A model generated the notes under the pieces. The model was not told the DNA's origin, ran no database searches, and saw nothing but the letters and a program-made list of their open reading frames with translations. A stretch of 64,000 nt of DNA from DATILL01 sp035476575 (lineage in GTDB: Bacteria; Actinomycetota; Actinomycetes; Mycobacteriales; JACQDL01), in NCBI GenBank assembly GCA_035476575.1, contig DATILL010000082.1:4811-68810 (forward strand), written 5' to 3'. Positions 1 through 8,332 of the stretch are shown piece after piece (position 1 is the first letter of the stretch; each line of letters begins with the position of its first letter). The translations under genes and the position numbers were made by a program.

Positions 1-1
1 G

Positions 2-46
2 GCGGACCTCGGCGTGGACCCGGCCCGGCTCCGTCCGTGGGTCTAG
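2..46 (+). CDS. C-terminal end of an unidentified gene
   Basis: An open frame enters from the left edge and stops at TAG 44-46, coding for ADLGVDPARLRPWV. The residue composition and codon use fit a real C-terminus, but 14 residues are too few to assign a family. It would end 61 bp before the next start, with the operator/promoter region in between. Confidence 0.35.
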   Translation, partial: ADLGVDPARLRPWV

Positions 47-58
47 GCTCCCGTCACC

Positions 59-106
59 GTCAACTCGAGGTTGACGAGCGGCCGATCGTCAACCTACGGT
101 TGACGT
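59..106 (+). promoter_or_regulatory. Promoter with two palindromic operators for the Clp-N/HTH gene
   Basis: Two inverted repeats lie here: GTCAACTCGAGGTTGAC (59-75) and GTCAACCTACGGTTGAC (88-104), with centres 29 bp apart. They share the half-site GTCAAC/GTTGAC. A sigma70-like promoter is superimposed: -35 TTGACG (71-76), an 18-bp spacer and -10 TACGGT (95-100). This predicts a transcript starting at or next to the ATG at 107, so the mRNA is probably leaderless. Because the palindromes cover both promoter elements, repression is the likely mode. The HTH protein encoded immediately downstream is the natural candidate, which is an inference. Confidence 0.7.
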
Positions 107-853
107 ATGACGAACCCAGTCCGTATGACGAACCCGGTCCGGCTCGACGACCTGATCGCGGCCATCAAGAAGGTGCACTCCGACGCTCTCGACCAGCTCT
201 CCGACGCGGTCCTCGCCGCTGATCATCTCGGCGACGTGGCTGACCACCTGATCGGCCACTTCGTCGACCAGGCACGGCGCTCGGGCGCGTCCTGGACGGA
301 CATCGGCAGGAGCATGGGGGTCACCAAACAGGCAGCGCAGAAGCGTTTCGTCCCGAAGGGTCCCGGCGAGCCGCCGGACCTCGACCCCAGCCAGGGATTC
401 AGCCGGTTCACCGAGCGGGCCAGGAACGTCGTGATGGCCGCCCAGAACGAGGCCCGCGCGGCAGGCAACGACGAGATCCGCCCCGAGCACCTGCTGCTGG
501 GGCTGCTCAGCGAGCCCGACGGACTCGCCGCGAGGGCGCTCATCGACCAAGGCGTGCCGCTGGAGTCCATCCGGCAGGCCATCACCGCGACGCTGCCACC
601 GCCGGCCGACCAGGTACCCGACCTCATCCCCTACGACGCACGAGCGCGAAAGGCGCTGGAGCTCACGTTCCGGGAGGCCCTGCGGATGGGCCACAACTAC
701 ATCGGGACCGAGCACATCCTGCTCGCCCTGCTGGAGCTCGACGACGGCACGGGCGTGTTCGCCGGCCTCGGCGTCGACAAGGCGACCGCCGAAGCCCACA
801 TCACCGCCGCCGTGGCCAACATCCTTGCCGCCCACCAGCAGAAGCGACCTTGA
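107..853 (+). CDS. HTH protein with two Clp N-terminal repeats
   Basis: The 248-residue protein has a helix-turn-helix-like stretch at about residues 60-80 (SGASWTDIGRSMGVTKQAAQ). Two Clp_N repeats follow at about 98-165 and 175-245, recognisable by the EIRPEHLLLGLL and NYIGTEHILLALL motifs. No AAA+ module follows, so this is not a ClpC/ClpB ATPase. Known Clp_N domains bind adaptors or substrates. Joined to a DNA-binding domain, this one could be a transcription factor that senses proteostasis signals (inference). The first 36 bases are an 18-bp in-frame duplication giving MTNPVR twice, so ATG 107 or ATG 125 could be used. I keep 107 because the promoter places the transcript start there. Confidence 0.85.
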   Translation: MTNPVRMTNPVRLDDLIAAIKKVHSDALDQLSDAVLAADHLGDVADHLIGHFVDQARRSGASWTDIGRSMGVTKQAAQKRFVPKGPGEPPDLDPSQGFSRFTERARNVVMAAQNEARAAGNDEIRPEHLLLGLLSEPDGLAARALIDQGVPLESIRQAITATLPPPADQVPDLIPYDARARKALELTFREALRMGHNYIGTEHILLALLELDDGTGVFAGLGVDKATAEAHITAAVANILAAHQQKRP

Positions 854-1054
854 CGAACGCCGGACGGGCCTGGCCGGGCGCCGTCCGGGCTGTCAACCCT
901 CCCGCGGCCGTGACTCGCCAACCGCCCGTGGGGTTCCAGGCCGCCGAGTGGTGGGCGGGACTGGCTACGACGTCGGCGCGGCCGGCGGCCCGTGGTCGTG
1001 TCCAGGCCCGCAGGCTGGCGGCCAGCCGAAATATTCGCGTGACACCATGCGGCG

Positions 1055-1870
1055 ATGGATGTGCGGCGGTTGTCGGTTGGCTGCGACTTCATCTATGAGG
1101 CCGCGGCCCCCACGCCGACGATCTTCCAGGTGCGACCGGGTGAGTCGGCGAGGTTCATCCGCAGGTCGGAGGAGTGGTCGTGCACGCCGCGGATGAGCCT
1201 GCGCGGCTATGCCGACCTGTACGGCAACCCGTGCACCCGGGTGGTGCTGCCGGTGGGGCTGTCCAGCTTCCGGTACGCGGCGGAGGTCGACGTCGCGGAC
1301 TCGACCGAGGATGCGGATGAGTCGGCCCGCGAGGTTGCGCCGGACGAGCTGCCGGACGACACCCTGATCTACACGCTGCCCAGCCGGTACTGCCTGCCTG
1401 ACGTGCTGGGCGACGAGGCGTGGTCGCTGTTCGGCGCGCATCCGCCCGGCTACCGCCGGGTGCAGGCGATCTGCGACCACGTCCACTCCCACCTCACCTT
1501 CCGCTACGGCAGCTCGACGGCCCAGTCGACGGCGGTCGACGTCAACAGCACCCGGCTGGGGGTCTGCCGGGACTTCACCCACCTGGCGATCTCGTTCTGC
1601 CGGGCACTGAACATCCCGACCCGGTACGTCTTCGGGTACCTGCCCGACATGGACGTGCCTGTCGATCCCATGCCGATGGACTTCGCCGCCTGGATGGAGG
1701 TGTGGCTTGGGGGTCGCTGGTGGACCTTCGACCCGCGCAACAACGCCCGGCGCAAGGGCCGGGTACTGGTCGGCCGGGGTCGGGACGCCTCGGACGTAGC
1801 GATGGCCACGACCTTCGGCGGGCCTCGGCTGGTCTCCATGACGGTCCGCGCGGAGGAGGTGCCGGCATGA
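1055..1870 (+). CDS. Transglutaminase-like family protein
   Basis: This is a 271-residue cytoplasmic protein with an N-terminal beta domain typical of bacterial transglutaminase-like proteins and a papain-fold core. The nucleophile is Cys171 in LGVCRDFTHLA. The Asp position is in WWTFDPRNN (Asp226). The place where a classic Cys-His-Asp triad has HAW carries Ala211 (DFAAWMEVWLGG), so canonical catalysis is doubtful. Members of this subfamily often have a non-His residue there, so it may be a subgroup trait rather than decay. The start was chosen because the family begins with a short beta strand at this point. No metabolic partner is adjacent. Confidence 0.8.
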   Translation: MDVRRLSVGCDFIYEAAAPTPTIFQVRPGESARFIRRSEEWSCTPRMSLRGYADLYGNPCTRVVLPVGLSSFRYAAEVDVADSTEDADESAREVAPDELPDDTLIYTLPSRYCLPDVLGDEAWSLFGAHPPGYRRVQAICDHVHSHLTFRYGSSTAQSTAVDVNSTRLGVCRDFTHLAISFCRALNIPTRYVFGYLPDMDVPVDPMPMDFAAWMEVWLGGRWWTFDPRNNARRKGRVLVGRGRDASDVAMATTFGGPRLVSMTVRAEEVPA

Positions 1871-2475
1871 CGTCCGACCACCATGCGGTATCCGCCGGTG
1901 TGCTGGACCCGCCGGTGCTCGACCACCGCACATGATCGGTGTTGGTCGGCCGCGGGCGCTTTACACCAGCTCTCCGACCGGATCGGCGCGGCTGGGCCGC
2001 GGGCCGGGTCGACTCGATCAGGCTGGCCAGCACGTCGCGGTCCTCGATGTTGACCGCGGGCATGCGACGCCTTCTCGTCTCGGTCCGCCGACTGGCGCTG
2101 CGGGTCGAGAGCGACGCACCGGGGCGAGGGTGGCCGGTCCCGGTGGAGCGCCCGGAGGCGAAGCCGAGGACGTAGTCGGTGCTGGTGGTGCGTAGCAGGG
2201 GGGTAGCCATGAGGCGAGCCAGGTGGCGCCCGGGACTCCCCGCTCCCACTCGCGGGTCGGCTGTCGGGTGCGTCGGCCGCGTCGAACACCACCCGGTGGT
2301 CGAGGTACTCCCCGGCGCGGCCTGGCGCCCGGACCCAGGACTCCAGCGCGGCAGCGATGGCGAGCGACTTGCGACACCGCATTGAACCTCCTCGAGGGTG
2401 GACCTGAACGGTGCTCGCGCTCGACCGGGTGTGGTCGACCCGGGTGTTGGGGCCGCGAGAACGCGGGGAACGCCT
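1871..2475 (+). other. Gene-poor stretch
   Basis: About 600 bp separate the transglutaminase-like gene from the SH3-like gene. No frame gives a recognisable domain. On the minus strand, two adjacent frames around 2250-2390 and 1990-2250 read like fragments of one decayed protein (for example LARLMATPLLRTTSTDYVLG), but I cannot name a family, and the signal is weak in this GC-rich context. Confidence 0.3.
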
Positions 2476-2504
2476 GGGACGGCCGCGACATTGGCGGCCG
2501 TCCC
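2476..2504 (-). terminator. Hairpin terminator of the SH3-like gene
   Basis: A perfect 11-bp stem, GGGACGGCCGC / GCGGCCGTCCC, with a 7-nt loop sits 11 bp past the stop codon of the minus-strand gene. There is no clear U-run, as is common for actinobacterial terminators. Confidence 0.7.
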
Positions 2505-2515
2505 AGACTGGATTC

Positions 2516-2815
2516 TCAGATGGGCTGGAGCGCGGCCGCGCGCATCAAGCCGTTGCCGCCGCCGAGGTCCACCTCGGCCCAGTACTCGCCCTCGTTGAAC
2601 ACGACGACGCAGGACTCGCCGACAATGTCACCGGCGTACTTGTCCTTGATGATGCTGTGCTCGAAGCCCGGTCCGGCGTAGACGCCGGCGACGGGCCACT
2701 GAACCCGGTAGTGGCATCCGCTGGCCGCGGCGGGCCCTCCTGTGGCCGTTGCCGTGACACCGACCGGTGCCAGCAGCGCTGCGATGACCGTGAGCCTGGC
2801 CAGGACGCCTCGCAT
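2516..2815 (-). CDS. Small secreted SH3-like protein
   Basis: The 99-residue protein begins with a signal peptide (MRGVLARLTVIAALLAPVGV, cleavage near ATGGPAAA). A compact domain follows with YRVQWPVAGVYAGPG and EYWAEVDL, which resembles bacterial SH3-like repeats of small secreted actinobacterial proteins. Two Cys residues (about 34 and 69) could form a disulfide. The ATG at 2815 was preferred over longer in-frame starts because a strong Shine-Dalgarno (GAGAGGAG) lies 7-8 nt upstream and the signal peptide starts there. Its function is not known. It could bind cell-wall material, as SH3-like domains often do. Confidence 0.75.
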   Translation of the reverse strand: MRGVLARLTVIAALLAPVGVTATATGGPAAASGCHYRVQWPVAGVYAGPGFEHSIIKDKYAGDIVGESCVVVFNEGEYWAEVDLGGGNGLMRAAALQPI

Positions 2816-2821
2816 AGGACT

Positions 2822-3215
2822 TCTCCTCTCGGTTTCAACCCGGGCAGCCCTGATTGGCAGGACCGCGAGGAGCTGGACGCGCTCATCTTGGAACTGGCCG
2901 ACCGCCGGCACGGCTACGCTGTCCTCGGCCGCACGCAGGATCTGACCTGGCTGTTCGCCGCCGGCCATCCGATCAGCGCCCGCCAGCTCATGCGCCGCCT
3001 GAACCGGCTGAGCGTCCAAGCCCGCCTCAGCCGCACACCGCACTGATGGACCTCGCCGCTCAACTGCCCGCCACCGTGTTGTCCGACCTCCTGAACCTGT
3101 ATGTCGGAACAGCGACCGCATGGAACGAGGTGGCCGGCAACACCCCGCTCCGCCTACGCCGCGGAACTGTCCCGCCGCCCGAGCCGAACAACCGCACCGG
3201 ATTCCAAAGCCGGGC
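2822..3215 (+). pseudogene. C-terminal remnant of a recombinase/integrase-like protein
   Basis: Three plus-strand frames in succession resemble one actinobacterial mobile-element protein: ELADRRHGYAVLGRT and ISARQLMRRLNRL in one frame up to about 3040, then LMDLAAQLPATVLSDLLNL in a second, then SAYAAELSRRP in a third. The block is typical of the C-terminus of integrase/transposase-associated proteins from Streptomyces and Frankia, as I recall the family. The N-terminal catalytic part is absent, and at least two frameshifts are needed. This is a degraded remnant, not an active gene. Confidence 0.5.
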
Positions 3216-3362
3216 ACCGGTAGTCGACAGACCTTTGGAGCAGCCCCGGGTGCTTAAAGGAAGCGGCATTGTGGAGCGGGGACGATCAGCGCCGACGCCG
3301 ACGCCGACGCTGTGTATAGCCTCGTCGGCACCGACCGCCCGAGCCTGGGAACGAACTGCGCG

Positions 3363-3974
3363 TTACTGGTCTGGTCCGGTGACTACGCAGAATACATCTT
3401 CCTGGCGATACGGCTCGTCCGGAGGGTCACTCTGGCCGTCGACATCAACGTCGACATGATTACGCCAGGAGATCTTTGACCTGTCGAATTGCAGGCTCGC
3501 CGCGCCGTCGTTCGGTTGTTGCTCACCGACTTGGGCTTGAGTTGCACCTTCGCCGAACAAGCCTTGCGACGCCACGTGCCGTCCGTGTAGTACTCGTAGA
3601 GACAATTCCAGACATGAGCCGTGTTTGACGTGCAGTTGCCCTTCTCCCACTGCCCATGCCCGGAGACATCTGGCGAGGAATAGTGAGGATTATCAGGCAG
3701 GCTGATGGGCTGACACGAGGACGCCGACGTCACGGCTCCACCACTTGGTGTCTCGCTCGTCGCTAAATTGACCACTCGGCCATGCTCGTCGACGAACGGG
3801 ACGCGGCCTCCAATATCCGGCGACGCGAGACCAGGAACCGCATTAGCGTAGGTGACACCTTTGGCCCGTCTGGGACAGAGGCTCCGCGTTTGCCGGCGAA
3901 ACGAAACCTGTTAACCCGATAGCCACACTTGCCCCGGTCGCAACCCGCAATATTATCGTCGTATACCGTTTCAT
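3363..3974 (-). pseudogene. Frameshifted small secreted protein gene
   Basis: An ATG at 3974 follows a good ribosome site (GGAGAGGGAAGGGA) and starts a clear signal peptide, MKRYTTIILRVATGASVAIG, ending SPANA. After residue ~38 this frame stops, and the sequence continues in another frame: ASPDIGGRVPFVDEHGRVV, then CQPISLPDNPHYSSPD and WNCLYEYYTDGTWRRKAC. A further shift near 3480 leads to a tail containing DVDVDGQSDPPDEPYRQED. The intact ancestor was probably a ~190-residue exported Cys-containing protein of unknown role. GC content is lower here than in the core genes, which fits acquired DNA. Confidence 0.6.
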
Positions 3975-4012
3975 TCCCTTCCCTCTCCTGAGTTGTTGAC
4001 TCACTGATTGAG

Positions 4013-4614
4013 TCACCGATAGACCGGGGGCCTCTCATTGGGCACCGCCCGGACTACGTCTAGACCCGAGGTGTTCAGCAGCCTCTCGACGGCGACCTGA
4101 ACAGCGCCTATCCCTGCCCAGTGCGTGTCGACATCACTCGTAAACACCAGCGACGATCTGCCGGCCAGACGAAGGCAGGCACCGGGCCGGAGTCGTCAAA
4201 CCGTCCCTCGCCGGCTTCGATGTAGTCTCTGAGGCGACCGGTAAAGAGGACGTATCGGCGGTGCGGAATGGTTATCAATGGGCCTTGCTGCTCGATTGCC
4301 GACAGGACGTTTCCTGCAGTGCCTTCCCAGATGCAGAAGAAGCATTCGTCAGGTGTCTCAGTGAAATCAGCAAGGACATTCACTGCACGCCGTGCCTGCG
4401 ACGCCCACAACGGGTGGTCGGCCGAGATGTCGGCGTCAGTTTCGAGCTGGCCGGGCGACGTTGGATCTGGGATGTACCGCAGGCGCGCGTACGCCTCATA
4501 GCCGGCCGGCCCGAATGTTATCAGCTGGTCCGGCGGAGTTCGCGAACTCACGAGCCACGCCGCTGGACCGGTGTCTGTCGTGTGCACCAGAACTATGTGT
4601 CTCGAGTCCCCCAT
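4013..4614 (-). pseudogene. Conserved hypothetical gene broken by one base
   Basis: From ATG 4614 (AGGAGG upstream) the frame reads MGDSRHIVLVHTTDTGPAAW ... ECFFCIWEG ... IPHRRYVLFTGRLRDYIEA ... FVWPADRRWC, then stops at 4108. Removing a one-base deletion in the TGGTGTTT stretch at about 4139 restores FTSDVDTHWAGIGAVQVAVE and runs to TGA at 4013, giving a ~200-residue protein. The block 'PAFVWPADRxWC..DVDxHWAGIG' marks an actinobacterial family of unknown function that I recognise by sequence only. It is likely inactive unless the shift is a sequencing error. Confidence 0.7.
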
Positions 4615-4712
4615 CGTCGTTGCCAACCTCCTGTAGAGCAACGCGCCCTGGAGGATAACGTCGGGTAAGCATATCGGCAAGAGGAACCGCGGTGCAGCGG
4701 ATCTTCCACCTG

Positions 4713-5005
4713 TGGGTAATCGAGCGGCTGGGTACGCGAAGATCGCCGAACGGCTCAACCGGGACCTGTCCACCAATCCGCCGCCCACCTGACTCCGCAC
4801 GCGATGCGTTCGTGCTGGTGGCCCTGGATCCGATCAAGGACGGCGACCGTGGCACCCCAAGCGGCCAGCAGGAGCAGACCGGCGGCGAACGGTGATGGTC
4901 CGGCCGCCCTTGGCCGTCCCACTGGACGCCGAACACGAACAGGCCGCTATCGACGCGCTCGCCGAGCTGCTGGCCACCTGGCGCGAACGGCACGCCAACC
5001 CCTAA
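4713..5005 (+). pseudogene. Possible remnant of a serine-recombinase module
   Basis: The stretch GYAKIAERLNRDL (about 4720-4770) is characteristic of the helix following the catalytic domain in large serine recombinases. A stop follows directly. A 36-codon frame at 4895-5005 (VPLDAEHEQAAIDALAELLA) resembles the small proteins that accompany such recombinases. Nothing else of a recombinase survives, so the call rests on short similarities. Confidence 0.35.
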
Positions 5006-5071
5006 TCCCGCGCCGCACCCCGGCGGCCCCTTCACTCGATGCGCCCGCGTGCGGGTCTGTCAAACGAACGT

Positions 5072-5524
5072 TTACAGTCCCGTACCGGTCAACATGCGGC
5101 ATGAGCTCCGCACGTTCTGATAGCCGACATTACCGATACTGCCCGACCGGCCGCCGCACATCTGCCGGCACCGCCGCAGCCGCGCGTAGAACCGCTTCAG
5201 CAGCTCGGCAGTCACCTTCGCGGCGGCCAGGTCTCCGAACGTCGGCTTGAGGTACAGCCGGACCAGGTCGCCGTACCGCTCACGGGTGGTGTCCTCCAGC
5301 CTGGCCACCTCCAGCCACTGCGCGACGGCACAGCCCACCGTGACGTCGGTCTTCGGGTGCCGGTCCTCATCGACCTGGCCCTGCAAGCCTGGTCAGCGCG
5401 ACCTCAGCCGCGGCGCACGTCGCCGCGGCCTCCCGCAGGTAGCGCCCCTGCCGGTCAGCGGGTCGGTGCCGGCGTAGACGATGGCCTGGAAGCTGCCCGA
5501 CGGCAGGGTGCGGATGTGCCCACC
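5072..5524 (-). pseudogene. Truncated, frameshifted tyrosine integrase
   Basis: Three minus-strand frames together give the N-terminal arm-binding region of an actinobacterial phage/plasmid integrase: RTLPSGSFQAIVYAGTDPLT, then YLREAAATCAAAEVALTRLA, then DEDRHPKTDVTVG, QWLEVARLEDTTRERYGD and YLKPTFGDLAAAKV. The catalytic C-terminal domain (R...H-x-x-R...Y) is missing, and two frameshifts break the rest. It lies ~130 bp from the 3' end of tRNA-Glu, the usual position for an integrase gene next to its attachment site. Confidence 0.75.
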
Positions 5525-5560
5525 GAACCAAGGGTGACCGCCCGAACCAAAGGTGACCAC
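5523..5560. repeat. 19-bp tandem repeat carrying two GGTGACC heptamers
   Basis: CCGAACCAAGGGTGACCGC (5523-5541) is followed directly by CCGAACCAAAGGTGACCAC (5542-5560), 17 of 19 bases identical. The GGTGACC cores are 19 bp apart, the same spacing as inside the larger intergenic arrays of this window. It could be an integrase arm site or an isolated member of that repeat family. Confidence 0.6.
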
Positions 5561-5608
5561 CGCACCGTGGGGGTCCGGGGGGTCGCCCCCCGGATGGGAT
5601 ACGAAAGA

Positions 5609-5641
5609 GACCCGTGTCCGCGCACTCCGCGGACACGGGTC
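5609..5641 (-). terminator. Terminator of the tRNA-Gln/tRNA-Glu transcript
   Basis: A perfect 14-bp stem (GACCCGTGTCCGCG / CGCGGACACGGGTC) with a 5-nt loop lies 11 bp beyond the 3' end of tRNA-Glu. On the minus strand it is followed by TCTTTC, a weak U-tract. Confidence 0.85.
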
Positions 5642-5652
5642 ACCCATCTCTG

Positions 5653-5725
5653 TAGCCCCGACCGGGTTCGAACCGGCGTTACCGCCTTGAGAGGGCGGCG
5701 TCCTAGGCCTCTAGACGACGGGGCC
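5653..5725 (-). tRNA. tRNA-Glu (CTC)
   Basis: A 73-nt cloverleaf: acceptor 5' GGCCCCG pairs with CGGGGCT (one G-U), the anticodon stem CCGCC/GGCGG surrounds loop CTCTCAA with anticodon CTC, and the T-loop is GGTTCGAACCC. CCA is not encoded. It is probably co-transcribed with the upstream tRNA-Gln 24 bp away. Its 3' end faces the decayed integrase, so it may have served as an attachment site. Confidence 0.95.
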
Positions 5726-5749
5726 GTGCGGTGGAACAAATGGTACAAG

Positions 5750-5821
5750 CTGGGGTACCAGGACTCGAACCTAGACTAACTGAACCAGAATCAGTTGGGC
5801 TGCCAATTACCCCATACCCCA
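5750..5821 (-). tRNA. tRNA-Gln (CTG)
   Basis: A 72-nt cloverleaf: acceptor TGGGGTA/TACCCCA with discriminator G, anticodon stem ACTGA/TCAGT and loop TTCTGGT with anticodon CTG, T-arm GGTTCGAGTCC. In this organism it is likely charged with Glu by GltX and converted by GatCAB, both of which are encoded in this window. Confidence 0.95.
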
Positions 5822-5935
5822 TCGGCGCACTCACCCGGGGCGGCGTCGCCGGGTGGCAATGTTACCGGGCCCGCCGCGCCCGGCCAAAACGGTTCGCGCG
5901 GACGGCCACGCCAGCCGGGTGGCTAGGCTAGCCGG

Positions 5936-7333
5936 GTGACTGGCTCCGTGCGCGTCCGCTTCGCCCCGTCCCCCACCGGCATCTTCCACGTCGGAGGGGC
6001 GCGGTCCGCCCTCTTCAACTGGGTCTTCGCCCGCCAGCGCGGCGGCGCGTTCGTGCTCCGCATCGAGGACACAGACGAGGCCCGCAACCGTCCGGAGTGG
6101 ACAGAGGGCATCATCAACGCGCTCGCCTGGCTGGGCATTGGCCAGGACACCTACGAGGGCCCGTTCTTCCAGTCCGACAACGCCGCCGCCCACGCCGACG
6201 CCGCCCGCACGCTGCACCAGGCTGGCCGCGCCTACTACTGCGACTGCACCCGCGAGGCCATCACCGAGCGCCTCGGCCCACAGCGCCGCGGCTACGACGG
6301 CTTCTGCCGCGACCGCGCGCTGCCCCCCGGTCCCGGCCGCGCGCTCCGCTTCCGCACCCCCGACGACGGCGTCACGGTGATCGAGGACATCGTCCGCGGC
6401 AAGCCGGAGTTCGACAACGCCGCGCTGGAGGACTTCGTGATCGCCCGCGGCGACGGCTCGGTCCTCTTCCTGCTCGCCAACGTCGTGGACGACATCACGC
6501 AACGCATCACCCACGTCATCCGGGCCGAGGAGCACCTACCCAACACCCCTAAGCAGCAGCTTCTCTGGGAGGCGCTCGGGCATACCCCCCCGACCTGGGC
6601 ACACGTCCCGATCATCGTCAACGAGAAGCGGCAAAAGCTGTCCAAGCGGCGGGACAAGGTGGCGCTGGAGTCCTACCGGGACGAGGGCTACCTCGCCGAC
6701 GCCATGCGCAACTACCTCATGCTGCTCGGCTGGGCGCCCTCTGGCGACCGCGAGATCGTGCCCTGGGAGGTGATCGAGGAGGAGTTCCGGCTGGAGGACG
6801 TCAACCCTAGCCCGGCGTTCTTCGACGAGCGGAAGCTGCGGGCCTTCAACGGCGAGTACATCCGGGCGCTGCCCACCGCCGGGTTCATCGCCGCCTGCCA
6901 GCCATGGCTGGCCAGCGCCGACTGGCCAGCCGGCAGCTACACACCGGCCACCTTCGCCGCGGTCGCGCCACTGGCGCAGACCCGGGTCGCCGTACTCAGC
7001 GAGATCACCGCGCTGGTCGACTTCCTCTTCCTCGACACCCCGGTGTACGACGAGGCGGCGTGGGCGAAGGCGATGACCGGCCCGGCCGCCGCGATCCTCA
7101 CCAGCGCCGTCGCGACGTACGCCGACGCGCCGTGGCAGGCCGAGGAGCTGAAGGCCCGGCTGGAGGCGCTCGGCGCCGAGCACGGGCTGAAGCTCGGCAA
7201 GGCGCAGGCGCCGGTCCGGGTCGCGGTCACCGGGCGGACGGTCGGGCTGCCGCTGTTCGAGTCGCTGGAGGTGCTCGGCCGGGAGCGCACGCTGGCCCGG
7301 CTGCGCGCCGCGCTGGCCCGGCTCGCCGGCTGA
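5936..7333 (+). CDS. gltX: Glutamate--tRNA ligase
   Basis: A 465-residue class I synthetase that attaches glutamate to tRNA-Glu and, in organisms with GatCAB, also to tRNA-Gln. The HIGH-like motif is [13 protein letters not shown] (residues ~11-23) and the KMSKS-like motif is QKLSKRRDK (~residue 231). The length is within the family range. The GTG at 5936 places [10 protein letters not shown] at the expected distance from the N-terminus. It runs away from the two tRNA genes. Genes for its tRNA substrates lie directly upstream on the other strand. Confidence 0.97.
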   Translation: MTGSVRVRFAPSPTGIFHVGGARSALFNWVFARQRGGAFVLRIEDTDEARNRPEWTEGIINALAWLGIGQDTYEGPFFQSDNAAAHADAARTLHQAGRAYYCDCTREAITERLGPQRRGYDGFCRDRALPPGPGRALRFRTPDDGVTVIEDIVRGKPEFDNAALEDFVIARGDGSVLFLLANVVDDITQRITHVIRAEEHLPNTPKQQLLWEALGHTPPTWAHVPIIVNEKRQKLSKRRDKVALESYRDEGYLADAMRNYLMLLGWAPSGDREIVPWEVIEEEFRLEDVNPSPAFFDERKLRAFNGEYIRALPTAGFIAACQPWLASADWPAGSYTPATFAAVAPLAQTRVAVLSEITALVDFLFLDTPVYDEAAWAKAMTGPAAAILTSAVATYADAPWQAEELKARLEALGAEHGLKLGKAQAPVRVAVTGRTVGLPLFESLEVLGRERTLARLRAALARLAG

Positions 7334-7484
7334 CTCGGGCTAGTAGCCGCCATCGGGTACCCGCCGGTCGCACCTGTCGCACAAAGGTCACCCATCCGGC
7401 GGGCCTGCCGCACCTCGGAGGCACCCCCGGCCGATCTCCAGGATCTTCGCGTCGAGCCCACGTCTGGTCTGGCCGGCGTCCCGG

Positions 7485-8279
7485 CTACTTGCGCAGCGTC
7501 ACCGGGTTGGTCAGCGTGCCGATCCCCTCGACCGTGACCGACACCGACTGGCCGTCCCGCATCGGGCCGACGCCGGCCGGCGTACCAGTCAGGATCACAT
7601 CGCCGGGCAGCAGCGTCATGACGTGCGAGACATAGGAGATCAGCGTCGGTACGTCGTACAGCAGCAGGGATGTGCGCGAGTCCTGCCGCACCTCGCCGTC
7701 CAGCTCGGTCCGCAGCGCCAGGTCGGCTGGGTCGAGCACGGTCTCGACCCACGGCCCGAGCGGGCAGAATGTGTCGTAGCCCTTGGCCCGGGTCCACTGC
7801 CCGTCGACCCGCTGCTGGTCCCGGGCGGTGACGTCGTTCGCGCAGGTGTAGCCGAAGACGTGCGCGAGCGCCCGGTCCCGCGGCACGTCGGTCGCCGGCA
7901 TGCCCATAACGACCGCCAGCTCACCCTCGTAGTCAACCTGGGTGGAGTCGAGCGGCATCCGGATCGGGTCGAGCGGACCGACCACCGCGGTGCTCGGCTT
8001 GAGGAACAGCACCGGCTGCTCGGGCGCCGGCTCACCACCCATCTCGCGGGCGTGCTCGGCGTAGTTCTTGCCGACGCAGACCACCTTGCCCGGCCGGATG
8101 GGGGCGAGCAGCCGCAGGTCCGGCAGCGCCCACCGCTCGCCGGTGAGCTCCACCGGACCGAGCATCGGGTACTCGCTGATCACGGCGACGGTGGCGGCTG
8201 CGGCCGGGGCGCCTGCCTCGCTCTCGACGACGCCGACCGCGACGCTGCCTTCCGGGGTCCCGAACCGAACGATACGCAC
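7485..8279 (-). CDS. Fumarylacetoacetate hydrolase family protein
   Basis: A 264-residue FAH-family enzyme with the conserved KVVCVGKNYAEHAREMG, PVLFLKPSTAVVGP, metal-ligand DYEGELAVVMG and CANDVTARDQQ motifs, and a C-terminal LLPGDVILTGTPAGVG. Members hydrolyse or decarboxylate acylpyruvates and related 2-oxo acids using Mg or Mn. The exact substrate cannot be read here. GTG 8279 (VRIVRFGT) is the natural start. A longer frame exists upstream but adds a non-family extension. It lies between gltX and cimA and is divergent from the small membrane gene that starts 53 bp away. Confidence 0.9.
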   Translation of the reverse strand: MRIVRFGTPEGSVAVGVVESEAGAPAAAATVAVISEYPMLGPVELTGERWALPDLRLLAPIRPGKVVCVGKNYAEHAREMGGEPAPEQPVLFLKPSTAVVGPLDPIRMPLDSTQVDYEGELAVVMGMPATDVPRDRALAHVFGYTCANDVTARDQQRVDGQWTRAKGYDTFCPLGPWVETVLDPADLALRTELDGEVRQDSRTSLLLYDVPTLISYVSHVMTLLPGDVILTGTPAGVGPMRDGQSVSVTVEGIGTLTNPVTLRK

Positions 8280-8332
8280 GGTCGCTGAGCCTACCGGCCG
8301 GCTCGTCGGGGCCGGTTGCCACAATGGTCGGC

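Noticed and set aside
2516..3217. A 233-codon version of the SH3-like gene
   Set aside because: The signal peptide and ribosome site at 2815 show the real start; the upstream part overlaps the recombinase remnant.
5653..5725. Duplicate tRNA-Glu 3' end as a far attachment site
   Set aside because: I looked to the left of the integrase remnant for a copy of the T-arm/acceptor sequence and found none within the window.
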